Positions 26,401-35,683 of a stretch of DNA of 64,000 bases are shown one piece after another. The notes under the pieces were generated by a model. It worked only from the letters and a program-made list of their open reading frames with translations, was not told the DNA's origin and did not search any database. The translations under genes were made by a program, and so were the position numbers. Source of the stretch: Actinoplanes sp. KI2 (GTDB lineage Bacteria; Actinomycetota; Actinomycetes; Mycobacteriales; Micromonosporaceae); NCBI RefSeq assembly GCF_025630775.1, contig NZ_JAOSZE010000011.1, positions 149,145-213,144 of the forward strand. Reading direction: 5' to 3'. The number at the start of each line of letters is the position of its first letter. Positions within the stretch are counted from its first letter, which is position 1.

Positions 26401-27938
26401 GTGGGGGGCCGCGTGGTCTCCGCGATCCCGAGCACAGTCAGGCTCTGCCGGGCCGTCCGGTTTCGGGCGAGCCGGGTGCGGGCCCGCGTGGACTCCGCGA
26501 TCCCGAGCGCAGCCAACCTCTGCCGGGGCGCCCCGTCTCCGGCCAGCAGGGTCAGCCGCTGCCCGGCCGGGTCGGTGCGGCTCAGGCCGGTCCGGGTCCG
26601 CGCGGTGCGGCACCGGGTCGGAACGGCGGCCGGGGCGGTGGCGGCGGTTCGGCCTCGGCCGGCGCGGCCTCGATAGCGGGCGCCGCTTCGGTCGGCGCGG
26701 CCTCCGTCGGTGCGGCTTCGGTTGGTGCGGCTTCGGTTGGTGCGGCTTCGGTTGGTGCGGCTTCGGTTGGTGCGGCTTCGGTTGGTGCGGCTTCGGTCGG
26801 GGCGGCTTCGGTCGGCTCCGCCTCGGTGGGTTCCGCGTCGGTGGGCGCTGCCTCGGTCGACACCGCGCCGAAAGGCCCGGCGGGCGCCGCGTCGGTAGGC
26901 GTTCCGCCCAAGGGCGCCGCGTCGGTAGGCGTTCCGCCCAAGGGCGCCGCGTCGGTAGGCGTTCCGCCCAAGGGCGCCGCGTCGGTAGGCGCTCCGCCCA
27001 AGGGCGCCGCGTCGGTAGGCGCTCCGCCCAAGGGCGCCGCCTCAGTAGGCGCTCCGCCCAAGGGCGCCGCGTCCGTGGGCGCTCCCCTCAAAGGCGCGGC
27101 ATCGGTGGGCGCCGCGTCCGTGGGAGCCGCCTCGGTAGGGGCCGCCTCCGTGGCCGCCGCGGCGAAGGGGACTCTCGCACCGGGAGTCAATCGCCCCGCC
27201 GATCCGCGTACGGGTGCTCCGGGCGTACCGCAAATGGGTGAAGAAGCCCCGCAAGCCGCCGGAAAGGCCGGCGAAGGCCTGCGCGGAGCGCGCGACGAGC
27301 TGCGGAACAAGATGCGCACGCAGCGGCGGCTTCGGGTGGTGACGCTGCTCTCGCTCGCGGTCGTGGTGCTGGTGCTGCTGCCCGTCCTGTTCGGGCTGCG
27401 GTCGGCCAGCAACGACCCGGTGTTCGGCTCGCTCGACTCGCTCGCCGTGCCCTCGTGGGCCGCCCAGCAGGTGCGCGACAACGGCAGCGGCAGCCGGTGG
27501 TGCTTCATCGACTGCCGGTTCCGGGAGCGGATCGCGCAGTCCTCGAAGCCGATCGAGGACACCACCGCGACCTACACCGCGGCGCTGAAGAAGGCCGGCT
27601 GGTCGTCGTGGAAGGTCTCGGAGTGCCCGGAGACCCCGATCCAGGGCACCTACAGCTGCTGGAAGCGAGACGAGTTCACTTTGGACCTCTGGGTGCGGCA
27701 GCCCGAGTGCGCCGTGGACCAGGTGGCCGCCCAGGACGCGGTGACGTTGCCGTCGGACGCGGCGACGCCCGAGCCGAAGAAGTGCGTGGGGTCGACGGTC
27801 AGCATCCACGTGCAGAATGCGATCTCCGACACCCGCGGCAAGCCCGAGCCGAAGCAGGACAAGCCGCTCACCGGCGAGACACCCGTCCCGACGCTCTCCG
27901 ACGATCCGCTCTTGACGCCGACACCCGCGGCGTCGTGA
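23445..27938 (+). CDS. Giant repeat-rich type II membrane protein, 1497 aa
   Basis: I do not recognise a family. Residues 1 to about 1290 are disordered, Pro/Gly/Ala/Arg-rich and built of distinct repeat blocks: [19 protein letters not shown] (about 100-160), [13 protein letters not shown] (about 185-250), PVSPASR (about 393-415), [14 protein letters not shown] (about 484-630), collagen-like GPGGPGG (about 686-740), [14 protein letters not shown] (about 826-915), [11 protein letters not shown] (about 940-1040), ASVGA (about 1080-1140) and [10 protein letters not shown] (about 1146-1220). One membrane helix (about 1296-1318, [20 protein letters not shown]) follows a basic stretch, so the repeats face the cytoplasm. 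About 180 residues with six cysteines (WCFIDC, SECPET, YSCWKR, PECAVD, KKCVGS) lie outside. It is coupled to rarA and followed by DUF948 and alaS. Confidence 0.85.
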   Translation: MNSRGAERPDDEADLRNGTGAKKGRRFGRGRPEAAEPAEVPREETGWLDDLRTAKEQRGAIGPGTLVGETRPSKSGRVAPGPDDDPDDDLPFSAGLPDAQPGWQSPSGAHPAPGRRDAQPDWQAPSGAHPAPGRRDAQPDWQAPSGAMPAPGRRDAPQPPAQPGWQAGSGAYPAAPRSGPVPPPARYDDSRPAPGRPDGASGWDDSRPAPGRPDGASGWDDSRPAPGRPDDTFGWDDSRPAPGRRDSGWDDGRPAPGPVSAPGGRGPRPNPVPRQIAGPVSPAQQMPPGRVPPGRGPSAPMPSGQDPSGQGPAGQYPAGPMGAAPVSPGAAGRRGAPGQPQLPGQPRIPGQRRGSADDASYATRHGSPALDPSTSGPIPSVPLSGNAPEVPMSRPVSPASRPVSPASRPVSPASRPTSSAGPRDRFRTDGPPQSGRSPMPGAPQPASPAGPPAGGRLPGGSGPGIPGGGANLPGGRAGYSDDVTGRHGSTGRHGGEGFPGGESTGRHGGDGFPAGESTGRRGGDGFPGGESTGRHGGGRFPGGESTGRRDGFSGGESTGRHGGDSNVRRDAFPSNDAGPRRAGDGPGGGPDFTNGGVSTGRHGGDAGDFPTGPRYQDGETTGRHGSARHGGDAGEGTGRHGTPDDGGTTGRRRAEDLAGAKPPSRGRGARPVPAQSGPNGDPGRRPGGPGAGGPGTGGPGGPGGAGGPGGTGRPNGPGGPGGPGGPGGPNGPGGPGGPAAGAARASAKVMPPVVPGRQGARAPAVPGRAGAMAGGAAQRPGDTSPAPGGQPRGRGPRNGPATGMTQTGPGAPGMPPGAAGPPPSSDGMPSGPIGPRPGVDEMPSGPVGVQRGPGGPRPGVDEMPSGPVGVQRGPGGPRPGVDEMPSGPVGGRRGRRPDVDDAPSGPVDMPSGPIGSRAGGMAPRPVSPGRPPFGGSPQHSQALPGRPVSGEPGLPGRPVSGEPGLPGRPVSGGPGLPGRPVSGEPGGGPRGLRDPEHSQALPGRPVSGEPGAGPRGLRDPERSQPLPGRPVSGQQGQPLPGRVGAAQAGPGPRGAAPGRNGGRGGGGGSASAGAASIAGAASVGAASVGAASVGAASVGAASVGAASVGAASVGAASVGAASVGSASVGSASVGAASVDTAPKGPAGAASVGVPPKGAASVGVPPKGAASVGVPPKGAASVGAPPKGAASVGAPPKGAASVGAPPKGAASVGAPLKGAASVGAASVGAASVGAASVAAAAKGTLAPGVNRPADPRTGAPGVPQMGEEAPQAAGKAGEGLRGARDELRNKMRTQRRLRVVTLLSLAVVVLVLLPVLFGLRSASNDPVFGSLDSLAVPSWAAQQVRDNGSGSRWCFIDCRFRERIAQSSKPIEDTTATYTAALKKAGWSSWKVSECPETPIQGTYSCWKRDEFTLDLWVRQPECAVDQVAAQDAVTLPSDAATPEPKKCVGSTVSIHVQNAISDTRGKPEPKQDKPLTGETPVPTLSDDPLLTPTPAAS
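25947..26109. repeat. 63-bp in-frame tandem duplication
   Basis: Units 25947-26009 and 26010-26072 are identical over all 63 bases (21 codons: [20 protein letters not shown] plus G). A third, diverging unit starts at 26073. Perfect identity at third codon positions points to a recent duplication inside the giant gene. Confidence 0.85.
26711..26815. repeat. 15-bp microrepeat array encoding ASVGA
   Basis: Five identical copies of TGCGGCTTCGGTTGG run from 26711 to 26785. Two near-identical copies with a cytosine change follow to 26815, and more degenerate copies lie on both sides. The unit is five codons, so copy-number change keeps the frame. Confidence 0.9.
26881..27090. repeat. 30-bp repeat array, seven units
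   Basis: Seven head-to-tail 30-base units begin at 26881, 26911, 26941, 26971, 27001, 27031 and 27061, each encoding a [13 protein letters not shown] decapeptide. The units beginning at 26911 and 26941 are identical, and the next ones differ by one or a few bases. There are no unique spacers, so this is a coding minisatellite. Confidence 0.9.
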
Positions 27939-28005
27939 AGCGGGCGGCCGTCACGGCCGGTAAGGTCTGCACGTTGACCTGCCACCCGTAGAGGAGAAGC
28001 GCCAG

Positions 28006-28455
28006 ATGGACGCCGGAGAAATCGCAGGACTGATCGCGGCGGGCGCCTTCCTGATGCTCGTCATCGTGCTCGCGGTGCCGATCCTGAAGCTGGGCCGGAC
28101 CGTCGACGCCGCGACCCGGGCGATCAACGACCTGAACGACCGCACCGGCCCGCTGCTGACCAACGTCAACGAGACGGTGGAGAATGTGAACACCACCCTC
28201 GGCCAGGTGCAGGTCTCATTGGACGGTGTCAACCTGCAGCTGGCCAAGGTCGACACGATCACCGAGCACGCCGCGCACGTCACCGCCAACGTGGCGAACC
28301 TGTCCACGGTTGTGGCCGCGGCCGCCGCGAACCCGCTGGTCAAGGTGGCCTCGTTCGGCTACGGCCTGCGCAAGGCCGTGAACAACCGGCGGCGTGCCGA
28401 GGAGGACCGCGAGGTCCGCGAGACGATCAAGCAGCGCCGTAAGGCCCGGCGCTAA
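28006..28455 (+). CDS. DUF948 domain protein
   Basis: This 149-aa protein has an N-terminal membrane helix (about residues 5-27, GLIAAGAFLMLVIVLAVPIL) followed by a long amphipathic helix (LGRTVDAATRAINDLNDRTG, then NETVENVNTTLGQVQVSLDG) of the DUF948 type and a basic C terminus. DUF948 proteins resemble methyl-accepting-type coiled coils anchored in the membrane; their role is unknown. GAGGAGA precedes the ATG. It starts a run of co-directional genes (88-aa protein, alaS, ruvX, mltG, aroE), a placement conserved in actinobacteria. Confidence 0.88.
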   Translation: MDAGEIAGLIAAGAFLMLVIVLAVPILKLGRTVDAATRAINDLNDRTGPLLTNVNETVENVNTTLGQVQVSLDGVNLQLAKVDTITEHAAHVTANVANLSTVVAAAAANPLVKVASFGYGLRKAVNNRRRAEEDREVRETIKQRRKARR

Positions 28456-28473
28456 CTCGAAGGGGAAAGCAAA

Positions 28474-28740
28474 ATGAAGCGCCTCCTGTGGCTGGGCGTG
28501 GGCCTGGCCGTCGGCGCCCTCGTCGTTCGCAAGATGACCAAGAAGGCGAACGAGTTCACCCCGTCGGGCATCGCGACCTCGCTGTCGCAATCGGCTGGCG
28601 GGCTGGTCGAGTCGGTGCGTAGCTTCGTGGAGGACGTCCGCGAAGGGATGACCGAGCGGCAGGAGCAGATCAACCAGGCGTTCGCCGAGGGTGAGCTGTT
28701 CGAAGACGGGCTGGATGACGCCCAGGAGGGGAACCGATGA
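28474..28740 (+). CDS. Small membrane-anchored protein upstream of alaS, 88 aa
   Basis: The N terminus has one hydrophobic helix ([20 protein letters not shown]). An amphipathic helical segment ([18 protein letters not shown]) and an acidic tail follow. The Shine-Dalgarno AGGGGAAAG is well placed. The TGA overlaps the alaS ATG by an ATGA. Proteins of this kind occupy the same slot before alaS in many actinobacteria and have no assigned function. With the DUF948 gene it may form a membrane-associated helical pair; that is inference from position only. Confidence 0.85.
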   Translation: MKRLLWLGVGLAVGALVVRKMTKKANEFTPSGIATSLSQSAGGLVESVRSFVEDVREGMTERQEQINQAFAEGELFEDGLDDAQEGNR

Positions 28741-31424
28741 AGACGGCGGAAGTCAAGCGGCGCTTTCTCGCGCATTTCGAGGCCAACGGGCACACGGTCG
28801 TGCCGAGTGCCCCGCTGCCGGCCATCGACGACCCCAACCTGCTGTTCATCAACGCCGGCATGGTGCAGTTCGTCCCGTTCTTCCTGGGGCAGCGCACCCC
28901 GCCGTACTCGCGCGCGGCCAGCGTCCAGAAATGCATCCGGACGCCGGACATCGACGAGGTCGGCAAGACCAGCCGGCACGGCACGTTCTTCCAGATGAAC
29001 GGCAACTTCTCGTTCGGCGACTACTTCAAGGCCGGCGCCATCCCGCTCGCCTGGGAGCTGTCCACCAAGCCGGTCGACCAGGGCGGGTTCGGGCTCGACC
29101 CGGACCGGATCTGGGCGACCGTCTACCTGGACGACGACGAGGCCATCGAGATCTGGAAGCAGACCGGCATGCCTGCTTCCCGCATTGTCCGGCGCGGCAA
29201 GAAGGACAACTTCTGGTCGATGGGCATCCCGGGTCCGGCGGGCCCCTGCTCCGAGCTCTATTACGACCGCGGCCCCTCGTACGGGCCGGAGGGCGGCCCG
29301 GAGGTCGACGAGGACCGGTACCTGGAGTTCTGGAACCTGGTCTTCATGCAGCACGAGATCACCGACGTGCGGTCGAAGGAGGACTTCACCATCGTCGGTG
29401 ACCTGCCGAAGCAGAACATCGACACCGGCATGGGCCTCGAGCGGATCGCGTCGATCCTGCAGGGCGTCGACAACCTGTACGAGATCGACGAGGTGCGCCC
29501 GATCCTGGCGCGCGCGGCCGAGATGACCGGGAAGAAGTACGGCGCCCACTCCGGGCACGCCGCCTCGGAGAGCCACCCGGACGATGTCCGCCTGCGGGTG
29601 ATCGCCGACCACGTGCGCACCGCGCTGATGCTGATCGGCGACGGCGTGATCCCCTCGAACGAGGGCCGCGGCTACGTCCTGCGGCGGATCATGCGGCGGG
29701 CGATCCGGGCGATCCGCCTGCTCGGCTGGCAGGCGCCGGCGCTGCCCGAGCTGCTGCCGGTGGCCCGGGACTGCATGGCGCCGTCGTACCCCGAGCTCGC
29801 CGAGGAGTTCGGGCGAATTTCCGATTACGCGTACGCCGAGGAAGAGTCGTTCCTGTCCACGCTGCGGGCGGGCACCACGATCCTGGACACCGCGATCTCC
29901 GACGCCAAGAAGTCGGGCATCGCCGACCTGTCCGGGGCGCAGGCCTTCCAGCTGCACGACACCTACGGCTTCCCGATCGACCTGACCCTGGAGATCGCGG
30001 CCGAGCAGGGTCTGTCGGTCGACCAGGACGGCTTCCGGCGCCTCATGGCCGACCAGCGGGCCCGCGCGAAGGCGGACGCCGCCGCGCGCAAGACGGGCCA
30101 CGCCGACCTGTCCGCCTACCGGAGCGTGCTGGATGCCGGTGGCCCGGTCGAGTTCACCGGGTACCAGGAGATCTCCCGTGAATCGCGCGTTCGTGCGCTT
30201 CTCGGTAGCGGCGGGGCGCGGCTCGAGGCGGCCGGCGAGGGCGACTTCGTCGAGCTGGTCCTCGACACCACCCCGTTCTACGCCGAGGGCGGTGGCCAGC
30301 AGGCCGACACCGGCGTGATCCGGGTCGGGGCCGGTCAGGTCGAGATCGTCGACGTCCAGCAGCCGATTCCCGGCCTGATCGTGCACAAGGCCCGGGTCAT
30401 CCGCGGCGAGGTACGCGCCGGCGAGTCGGCGGAAGCCGAGATCGACGTGACCCGGCGGAGGGCGATCTCGCGCTCGCACACCGCGACCCACCTGATCCAT
30501 CAGACCATGCGGCACTTCCTCGGCGAGTCGGCCACCCAGGCGGGTTCGCTGAACGCGCCGGGCCGGCTGCGGTTCGACTTCAACACGCCCGGGGCCGTCT
30601 CGCCCGCGGTGCTGCACGACGTCGAGCAGCAGGTGAACGAGGTGCTGCTCCGCGACCTCGAGGTGCACGCGTTCATCACCTCCCAGGAGGAAGCGCGCCG
30701 GCTGGGCGCGATGGCACTCTTCGGGGAGAAGTACGGCGATGAGGTCCGGGTGGTTGAAGTCGGCGACTACGCGCGTGAGCTCTGCGGCGGCACGCATGTC
30801 GCCCGCTCCGGCCAGCTCGGCCTCGTGAAGATCCTCAGCGAGTCCTCGATCGGCTCCGGCGTGCGCCGGGTCGAGGCGCTGGTCGGCATCGACGCGTTCG
30901 GCTTCCTGGCCAAGGAGCACCTGCTGGTGTCCCGGCTCGCCGAGCTGTTCCGGGTGCCCGGCGAGCAGGTCGCCGACCGGGTCGAGCAGACCGTGACCGC
31001 GCTGCGGGACGCCGAGAAGGAGTTGGAGAAGCTGCGGGCCCAGATGGTGCTCGGCGGTGCCGGCGCGCTCGCCGGCCAGGCCAAGGACCTGCACGGCGTC
31101 GCGTACGTCGGCACCGAGGCACCGGAGGGCGCGGCCGGCAACGACGTGCGTACGCTGGCTCAGGAGATCCGCGGCAAGATCGACTCCGCGCGCCCGGCGG
31201 TGGTCGCGGTGGCCTCCCGGGCCAACGGGAAGGCGTCGCTGATCGTAGCGATCAACGGTGCCGCCCTCAGTCGAGGCTTCTCCGCGGCCGATCTGGTGAA
31301 GGGCGCTCTTTCCGGCCGAGGCGGCGGGAACAAGGAGCTCGCGCAGGGCGGCGGGGTGCCGGCCGACCAGGTTCCGGCGCTGCTAGCGGCCGTGGAGAAG
31401 GCGGTGGTTGAGGCCGCCGGGTGA
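28737..31424 (+). CDS. alaS: Alanyl-tRNA synthetase
   Basis: The 895-aa length matches full-size bacterial AlaRS. It has the class II aminoacylation core ([56 protein letters not shown]), the editing domain with the zinc-binding [14 protein letters not shown] and [14 protein letters not shown] motifs, and a C-Ala domain rich in Gly at the end ([20 protein letters not shown]). It charges tRNA-Ala and clears mischarged Ser and Gly. It is coupled to the 88-aa gene upstream and to ruvX downstream through overlapping start and stop codons. Confidence 0.97.
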   Translation: MKTAEVKRRFLAHFEANGHTVVPSAPLPAIDDPNLLFINAGMVQFVPFFLGQRTPPYSRAASVQKCIRTPDIDEVGKTSRHGTFFQMNGNFSFGDYFKAGAIPLAWELSTKPVDQGGFGLDPDRIWATVYLDDDEAIEIWKQTGMPASRIVRRGKKDNFWSMGIPGPAGPCSELYYDRGPSYGPEGGPEVDEDRYLEFWNLVFMQHEITDVRSKEDFTIVGDLPKQNIDTGMGLERIASILQGVDNLYEIDEVRPILARAAEMTGKKYGAHSGHAASESHPDDVRLRVIADHVRTALMLIGDGVIPSNEGRGYVLRRIMRRAIRAIRLLGWQAPALPELLPVARDCMAPSYPELAEEFGRISDYAYAEEESFLSTLRAGTTILDTAISDAKKSGIADLSGAQAFQLHDTYGFPIDLTLEIAAEQGLSVDQDGFRRLMADQRARAKADAAARKTGHADLSAYRSVLDAGGPVEFTGYQEISRESRVRALLGSGGARLEAAGEGDFVELVLDTTPFYAEGGGQQADTGVIRVGAGQVEIVDVQQPIPGLIVHKARVIRGEVRAGESAEAEIDVTRRRAISRSHTATHLIHQTMRHFLGESATQAGSLNAPGRLRFDFNTPGAVSPAVLHDVEQQVNEVLLRDLEVHAFITSQEEARRLGAMALFGEKYGDEVRVVEVGDYARELCGGTHVARSGQLGLVKILSESSIGSGVRRVEALVGIDAFGFLAKEHLLVSRLAELFRVPGEQVADRVEQTVTALRDAEKELEKLRAQMVLGGAGALAGQAKDLHGVAYVGTEAPEGAAGNDVRTLAQEIRGKIDSARPAVVAVASRANGKASLIVAINGAALSRGFSAADLVKGALSGRGGGNKELAQGGGVPADQVPALLAAVEKAVVEAAG

Positions 31425-31906
31425 CTGACGTTACGGAGGGTGGCCGGATGGCCGCACTGTCGCGGGGTAGGCGACTGGGCGTGGATGTAGGTAAGGTGCG
31501 CGTCGGGGTCGCCATAAGTGACCCTGACGGGATCCTGGCCACCCCCCTGGTCACGGTTGCCCGTGACATGGGCACGGCGCCTGGTGCCGTGCCCGGCGAC
31601 ATAGCCGAGCTCGTTCGTCTCGTGGGGGAACACGAGGCGGTCGGGATCGTGGTGGGGCTTCCGGTGCGCCTCAATGGTGCCGAAGGCCCTGCCGCCATCG
31701 ACATTCGTGCGTACGCTGGGCGACTGGCGGAGGCGGTCGGCACAGTGCCGGTCACCCTGGCGGACGAGAGGATGTCAACCGTGGTCGCAACCCGACGGCT
31801 CGCCGAGCGCGGCGTCCGGGGCAAGCGGCAGCGGGCGGTCGTCGACCAGGCGGCCGCGGTGGAGATCCTGCAGAGCTGGCTGGACGCGCAGCGGAGGCAG
31901 AGATGA
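31421..31906 (+). CDS. ruvX: Holliday junction resolvase-like protein RuvX (YqgF)
   Basis: The product has 161 aa with the RNase H-like fold of YqgF. The first acidic residue is in [20 protein letters not shown], then [31 protein letters not shown] and [14 protein letters not shown] with the last aspartate. YqgF is linked to pre-16S rRNA 5' end processing in E. coli and to junction resolution in mycobacteria. The GTG start overlaps the alaS stop (GTGA), and its stop overlaps the mltG ATG (ATGA). The alaS-ruvX-mltG order is standard. Confidence 0.95.
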   Translation: MTDVTEGGRMAALSRGRRLGVDVGKVRVGVAISDPDGILATPLVTVARDMGTAPGAVPGDIAELVRLVGEHEAVGIVVGLPVRLNGAEGPAAIDIRAYAGRLAEAVGTVPVTLADERMSTVVATRRLAERGVRGKRQRAVVDQAAAVEILQSWLDAQRRQR

Positions 31907-33102
31907 TCGACGAGCTGGACCTGGCGTTCGACGAGCACGCCGACCACGGAAAACCTCGCCACCGGCGGGGGAGCCGCGGTGGAAAGAAGGGCTCGGGTAA
32001 GTCCGGCGTCGCCTTTTTGATGGCTTTCATCCTGTTGGCGGTGCTGGGCGGTGGGGTTTACTTCGGCTACAGCAAGGTCAAGGACTTCTTCGTCGCGGCC
32101 GACTACAGCGGCTCCGGCACGACGGCCGTGCAGGTGACGATCCCGAAGGATTCGACGCTCACCGACATCGGCAACACTCTGGTCGAGTCGGACGTCGTGA
32201 AAAGCACAAAGGCCTTTGTGAATGCGGCGAGCGACAATCCGCGCGGCAAGAACATCCAGTCCGGAACGTACAAGCTGAAGAAGCAGATGTCCGCGAAGAA
32301 CGCGGTCACCGCGCTCCTCGACCCGAAGTCGCGGATCACCTCCGGCATCACCATTCCCGAGGGAAAGACCGTTCCGGAGACCTTCGAGCTGCTCTCCAAG
32401 GCCACGAAGATCCCGGTCAAGGACTTCGAGACGGCGGCCAAGGACCCGGTGGCGCTCGGTATCCCGGCGTACTGGTTCAACCGGCGCGACGGCAAGACCG
32501 CGATCAAGACGGTCGAGGGCTTCCTCTTCCCCGACACGTACGAGTTCGACCCCAAGCTGAGCGCCGAGCAGATCCTGCAGGTGATGATCCAGCGGTTCCT
32601 CACGGTCACCGGGGACATGGGCTTCGCCGACACGGTGCAGAAGAACCTGTCGATCTCGCCGAACGAGGCCCTGGTCGCGGCGTCGATCGCGCAGGCGGAG
32701 GCGCTCAAGGACGAGGACATGGGCAAGGTCGTCCGGGTTCTCTACAACCGGGCGTACTCGAACAAGTTCCCGTGCAACTGCCTCGGGCTGGACAGCACCG
32801 TCAACTACTGGCTGAAGGTCACCGGCAAGGGCGGCAAGGCGTCCGAGCACCTCACCGTCTCCGAGATGCACGACGCGAAGAACCCGTACAACACGTACGA
32901 CAAGGCGGGCCTGCCGCCGGGGTCGATCGGCAGCCCCGGCAAGTCCGCGCTCGAGGGCGCCATGAATCCGCCCGCGAACTTCCCGTACTTCTATTTCGTG
33001 AGCGTCGACAACAAGGGCACGATGAAATACGGAAAGACGCTCGCCGAGCACAACGCGAACATCCAGATCGCCTGCAGGAACGGCATTCCGCTCTGCGGAT
33101 AG
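31903..33102 (+). CDS. mltG: Endolytic murein transglycosylase MltG
   Basis: The product has 399 aa with a charged cytoplasmic start, one membrane helix at about residues 35-57 (GVAFLMAFILLAVLGGGVYF), and the YceG-like domain outside. The LysM-like subdomain is followed by the catalytic region LVAASIAQAEALKDEDMGKV, whose glutamate (QAEA) aligns with the MltG catalytic Glu. TYDKAGLPPGSIGSPGKSAL is the other family signature. MltG cleaves nascent peptidoglycan strands and so sets glycan length. It is translationally coupled to ruvX and followed by aroE after 14 bases. Confidence 0.95.
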   Translation: MIDELDLAFDEHADHGKPRHRRGSRGGKKGSGKSGVAFLMAFILLAVLGGGVYFGYSKVKDFFVAADYSGSGTTAVQVTIPKDSTLTDIGNTLVESDVVKSTKAFVNAASDNPRGKNIQSGTYKLKKQMSAKNAVTALLDPKSRITSGITIPEGKTVPETFELLSKATKIPVKDFETAAKDPVALGIPAYWFNRRDGKTAIKTVEGFLFPDTYEFDPKLSAEQILQVMIQRFLTVTGDMGFADTVQKNLSISPNEALVAASIAQAEALKDEDMGKVVRVLYNRAYSNKFPCNCLGLDSTVNYWLKVTGKGGKASEHLTVSEMHDAKNPYNTYDKAGLPPGSIGSPGKSALEGAMNPPANFPYFYFVSVDNKGTMKYGKTLAEHNANIQIACRNGIPLCG

Positions 33103-33116
33103 TGACCGGCTAGGGT

Positions 33117-33959
33117 GTGTCGGTGACGTCCGCCGACACACCTCGCCGCCGGGCCGCCGTGCTCGGCAGTCCGATCGGGCACTCGCTGTCCCCGGTGATC
33201 CACAACGCCGGGTTCGCGGCGGCCGGGCTCATCGGCTGGAGCTACGTGGCGATCGAGTGTGCCGAGCTGTCCCGGGTGATCGACGACTTCGACGACTCGT
33301 GGGCCGGCCTGTCGCTGACCATGCCGCTCAAGGAGCAGGCGCTGCGCCTTGCCGCGACGGCGACACCGGTCGCGCTGGCAACGGGCGCGGCCAACACTCT
33401 CGTACGCGCCTCCGACGGCTCCTGGCGCGCCGACAACACTGATGTCGCCGGGATGGTCCGGGTCCTGCGTGCCGCGGGCCTCGGCGCGCAACCGTCGGTG
33501 ACCGTGCTCGGCGGCGGCGGCACCTGCCGGGCGGCGCTGGGCGCGGCGGCCGCGCTGGGCGCGACCGAGGTGACCGTGGTGACCCGCCGGCCCGCCGCGC
33601 GCGAGGAGCTCCGACCGGCCGCCGACGCGCTCGGGGTGAAGCTCCTCGGCGCCGACTGGACGGCGGCGGCGTCGCTCTTCGAGGCCGACGCGGTGATCTC
33701 GACCGTGCCCAAGGGCGCCGCCGACCACCTCGCCGCCGAGGTGGTGTGGCGGCCGGGGACGGTGCTCTTCGACGCGATCTACGACCCGTGGCCCACGCCC
33801 CTGGCCGCGGCGGCCGAGCGGGCCGGCGTGCCGGTGGTGTCCGGGCTCGACCTGCTCCTGGGGCAGGCGTTGAGCCAGTTCGAGCAGTTCACCGGCGTGG
33901 TGCCGGCCCCCGAGGCGGCGATGCGGGAGGCCCTGTTCGCGGCCGCGCGTTCCCGCTAG
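33117..33959 (+). CDS. aroE: Shikimate dehydrogenase (NADP+)
   Basis: The 280-aa product has AVLGSPIGHSLSPVIHNAGF (shikimate binding), LSLTMPLKEQAL with the catalytic lysine, GAANTLVR..., ADNTDVAGM with the catalytic aspartate, and a Rossmann VLGGGGTCRAALGAA. It reduces 3-dehydroshikimate in the aromatic amino acid pathway. The start is GTG 33117 or GTG 33123. It ends tail to tail with the Bcr-type transporter, sharing four bases. In related genomes aroC usually follows directly; here about 2.3 kb of other sequence separates them. Confidence 0.93.
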   Translation: MSVTSADTPRRRAAVLGSPIGHSLSPVIHNAGFAAAGLIGWSYVAIECAELSRVIDDFDDSWAGLSLTMPLKEQALRLAATATPVALATGAANTLVRASDGSWRADNTDVAGMVRVLRAAGLGAQPSVTVLGGGGTCRAALGAAAALGATEVTVVTRRPAAREELRPAADALGVKLLGADWTAAASLFEADAVISTVPKGAADHLAAEVVWRPGTVLFDAIYDPWPTPLAAAAERAGVPVVSGLDLLLGQALSQFEQFTGVVPAPEAAMREALFAAARSR

Positions 33960-35212
33960 CGCTCGTGGGTGAGCAGCATGACCGTCAACAGGCTCGCCGA
34001 CGCGCATCCGAGGATCAGCACGGCCATCGGGACGCCGGTCCCGATCGCGCCCAGCCCCGCCAGCGGCGCCAGCACCGCGGCCACCACCGGCTGAATCCCG
34101 CCCATCACGGCCGCCGCGGTGCCGGCCCGGTCGCCGTGCGTCTCCAGCGCCAGGGCGGTGGCGTTCGGCTGGATCATCCCGATCGTGCAGACCAGCAGGA
34201 ACAGGCCGGCCACCACGCCCGGCAGGCTGCCCGCCAGCGCCGAGCCGGTCAGCACCAGCCCGGCGAGGGCCTGCCCGCACTGCCCGGCGACCAGCAGCGA
34301 GCGGGTCGGGTACCGGTCGAGCAGCCGGGCGTTGGCCTGGCTCAGCGCGGTAAGTCCGACCGCGTTCAGGCCGAAGAGCAGCGAGAACATCGTCGGCGAC
34401 AATCCGTAGCCGTCCTGTAGCACGAACGGTGAGTTGGCCAGATAGGCGAACAACGCAGCGAAGGCAAGCCCCAACGCCAGCGTGTATCCGACGTACGAGC
34501 GGTCCCCGAACAGCGGCCTCGCCAGCCGCACGGTGGCGCGCAGCCCGCCGGCCGTGCGCCGCTCGACCGGCAGCGTCTCCGGCAGCCGCGCCGCCAGCAG
34601 GATCGTCAGCAGCGTGGCCAGGACACCGAGCGCCACGAAGATGCCGTGCCACGAGCTGACCCGCAGCACCGCGCTGCCCAGGCTCGGCGCGAGGATCGGC
34701 GCCAGCCCGTAGATCAGCGTCAGCCGCGAGAAGAACCGCGCCGCCGCCGCACCGGAGTGCAGATCCCGCACGATCGCCCGGGCCACCACCACCCCGGTCC
34801 CGCCGGCCAGCCCCTGCAGCAGCCGCAGCCCGATCAGCACCGGCGCCGAGGGCGAAAGAGCAATCAAGAACGAGAGGATTGCGTACGCCGCAAGGCCCGC
34901 GATCGCCGGCCGCCGCCGCCCGAACCGATCACTCAGCGGCCCGCAGACGAGCTGGCCGCCCGCGACCCCGATGAGGCAGGCGGTGAGCGACAGCTGCACC
35001 TGAGACGCGGACACGCCGAGGTCGTGCGAGATGGCCGGAAACGCCGGCAGATACATGTCGATCGAGAGCGGCCCGACCGCCGTGACCAGCCCCAGCATGA
35101 CGATCATCAGGGCACCGGGAGCGCCCGGCTGCGGCCTGCTCGCGACGCCGCCGCCGCGGGCGTCGCCTGGTTCGTCCCGTATTTCCGAACCTTCGGCCGC
35201 CGCATCTGTCAC
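33956..35212 (-). CDS. Multidrug efflux MFS transporter, Bcr/CflA family
   Basis: From GTG 35212 the product is 418 aa. A polar Ala/Gly/Pro leader of about 35 residues precedes a 12-helix DHA1 transporter: VTAVGPLSIDMYLPAFPAIS in helix 1, QLVCGPLSDRFGRRRP as motif A, and GLAGGTGVVVARAIVRDL in helix 4, all typical of Bcr/CflA proteins. These export drugs such as bicyclomycin or chloramphenicol, or cysteine. The real start may be a later GTG close to the first helix. It is an insertion between aroE and aroC. The upstream region carries a 4x12-bp repeat. Confidence 0.88.
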   Translation of the reverse strand: MTDAAAEGSEIRDEPGDARGGGVASRPQPGAPGALMIVMLGLVTAVGPLSIDMYLPAFPAISHDLGVSASQVQLSLTACLIGVAGGQLVCGPLSDRFGRRRPAIAGLAAYAILSFLIALSPSAPVLIGLRLLQGLAGGTGVVVARAIVRDLHSGAAAARFFSRLTLIYGLAPILAPSLGSAVLRVSSWHGIFVALGVLATLLTILLAARLPETLPVERRTAGGLRATVRLARPLFGDRSYVGYTLALGLAFAALFAYLANSPFVLQDGYGLSPTMFSLLFGLNAVGLTALSQANARLLDRYPTRSLLVAGQCGQALAGLVLTGSALAGSLPGVVAGLFLLVCTIGMIQPNATALALETHGDRAGTAAAVMGGIQPVVAAVLAPLAGLGAIGTGVPMAVLILGCASASLLTVMLLTHER

Positions 35213-35264
35213 GAGCGGGACCCTACCGTCGCGCTCGGGCCCGCGCCCGCGTCCGCTTCCGCCA

Positions 35265-35312
35265 GGCGAAACGCCCGGCGAAACGCCCGGCGAAACGCCC
35301 GGCGAAACGCCC
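35265..35312. repeat. Four perfect 12-bp tandem repeats
   Basis: GGCGAAACGCCC occurs four times with no interruption and no mismatch (35265, 35277, 35289, 35301). Each unit is a small hairpin, GGCG-AAA-CGCC. It lies between the Bcr-type gene start (35212) and the stop of the regulator remnant (35325), so it sits in the transporter's 5' region. Confidence 0.9.
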
Positions 35313-35322
35313 GGCCGCTGGG

Positions 35323-35671
35323 TCAGCGGTCGGTCGCGCTGTCCGGCAGCTGGTAGACCACCAATGTCTGCTCGGGCCGCTCGGCGACGTGGAACGCGGC
35401 GTGCGACACGGTGATCTCGCCCAGCCGGGGATGCCGGAAACGCTTGCGGCCCGCGTGGCTGAACTGGATGTCGTACTGCGGCCACCACTCGCGCACCTCG
35501 GGGCTCGCCGCGGTCAGCTCGGCCACCAGCCGGGTCACCCGCGGGTGGCCGGGATGCCGGCCCGCGATCGCCCGCAGCCGGGCCAGCAGGTTGCGCGCCT
35601 CCCGCTCCCAGTCGACCAGCACCTCGCGGGCGGCGGCCTCGGTCAACATCCAGCGCACGACGTTGTGGCCC
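35323..35671 (-). pseudogene. Remnant of MmyB-type HTH regulator (C-terminal ligand-binding half)
   Basis: The minus-strand frame from about 35671 to its stop at 35325 reads GHNVVRWMLTEAAAREVLVD, WEREARNLLARLRAIAGRHP, TRLVAELTAASPEVREWWPQ, then HPRLGEITVSHAAF and QTLVVYQLP. This is the C-terminal MmyB-like (MltR-LBD) part of the common actinobacterial helix-turn-helix regulators, which are about 280 aa long. The N-terminal HTH half is missing. Upstream of GHNVVRW the frame turns into Pro/Arg-rich antisense of another gene fragment. It is a truncated pseudogene; the only start is an internal ATG at 35649. Confidence 0.72.
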
Positions 35672-35683
35672 GATGCCGCTGCG

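Noticed and set aside
26700..27100. Regular 15-bp and 30-bp repeats that superficially look like a CRISPR array
   Set aside because: Units are contiguous with no unique spacers, keep a reading frame and encode [14 protein letters not shown] peptides; no cas genes are near.
23445..27938. Collagen-like or silk-like secreted protein
   Set aside because: There is no signal peptide; the only membrane helix is near the C terminus and the repeats precede it, so they should be cytoplasmic.
28452..31094. 880-codon minus-strand open frame antisense to alaS
   Set aside because: A well-known artefact of high-GC genes; alaS is unambiguous.
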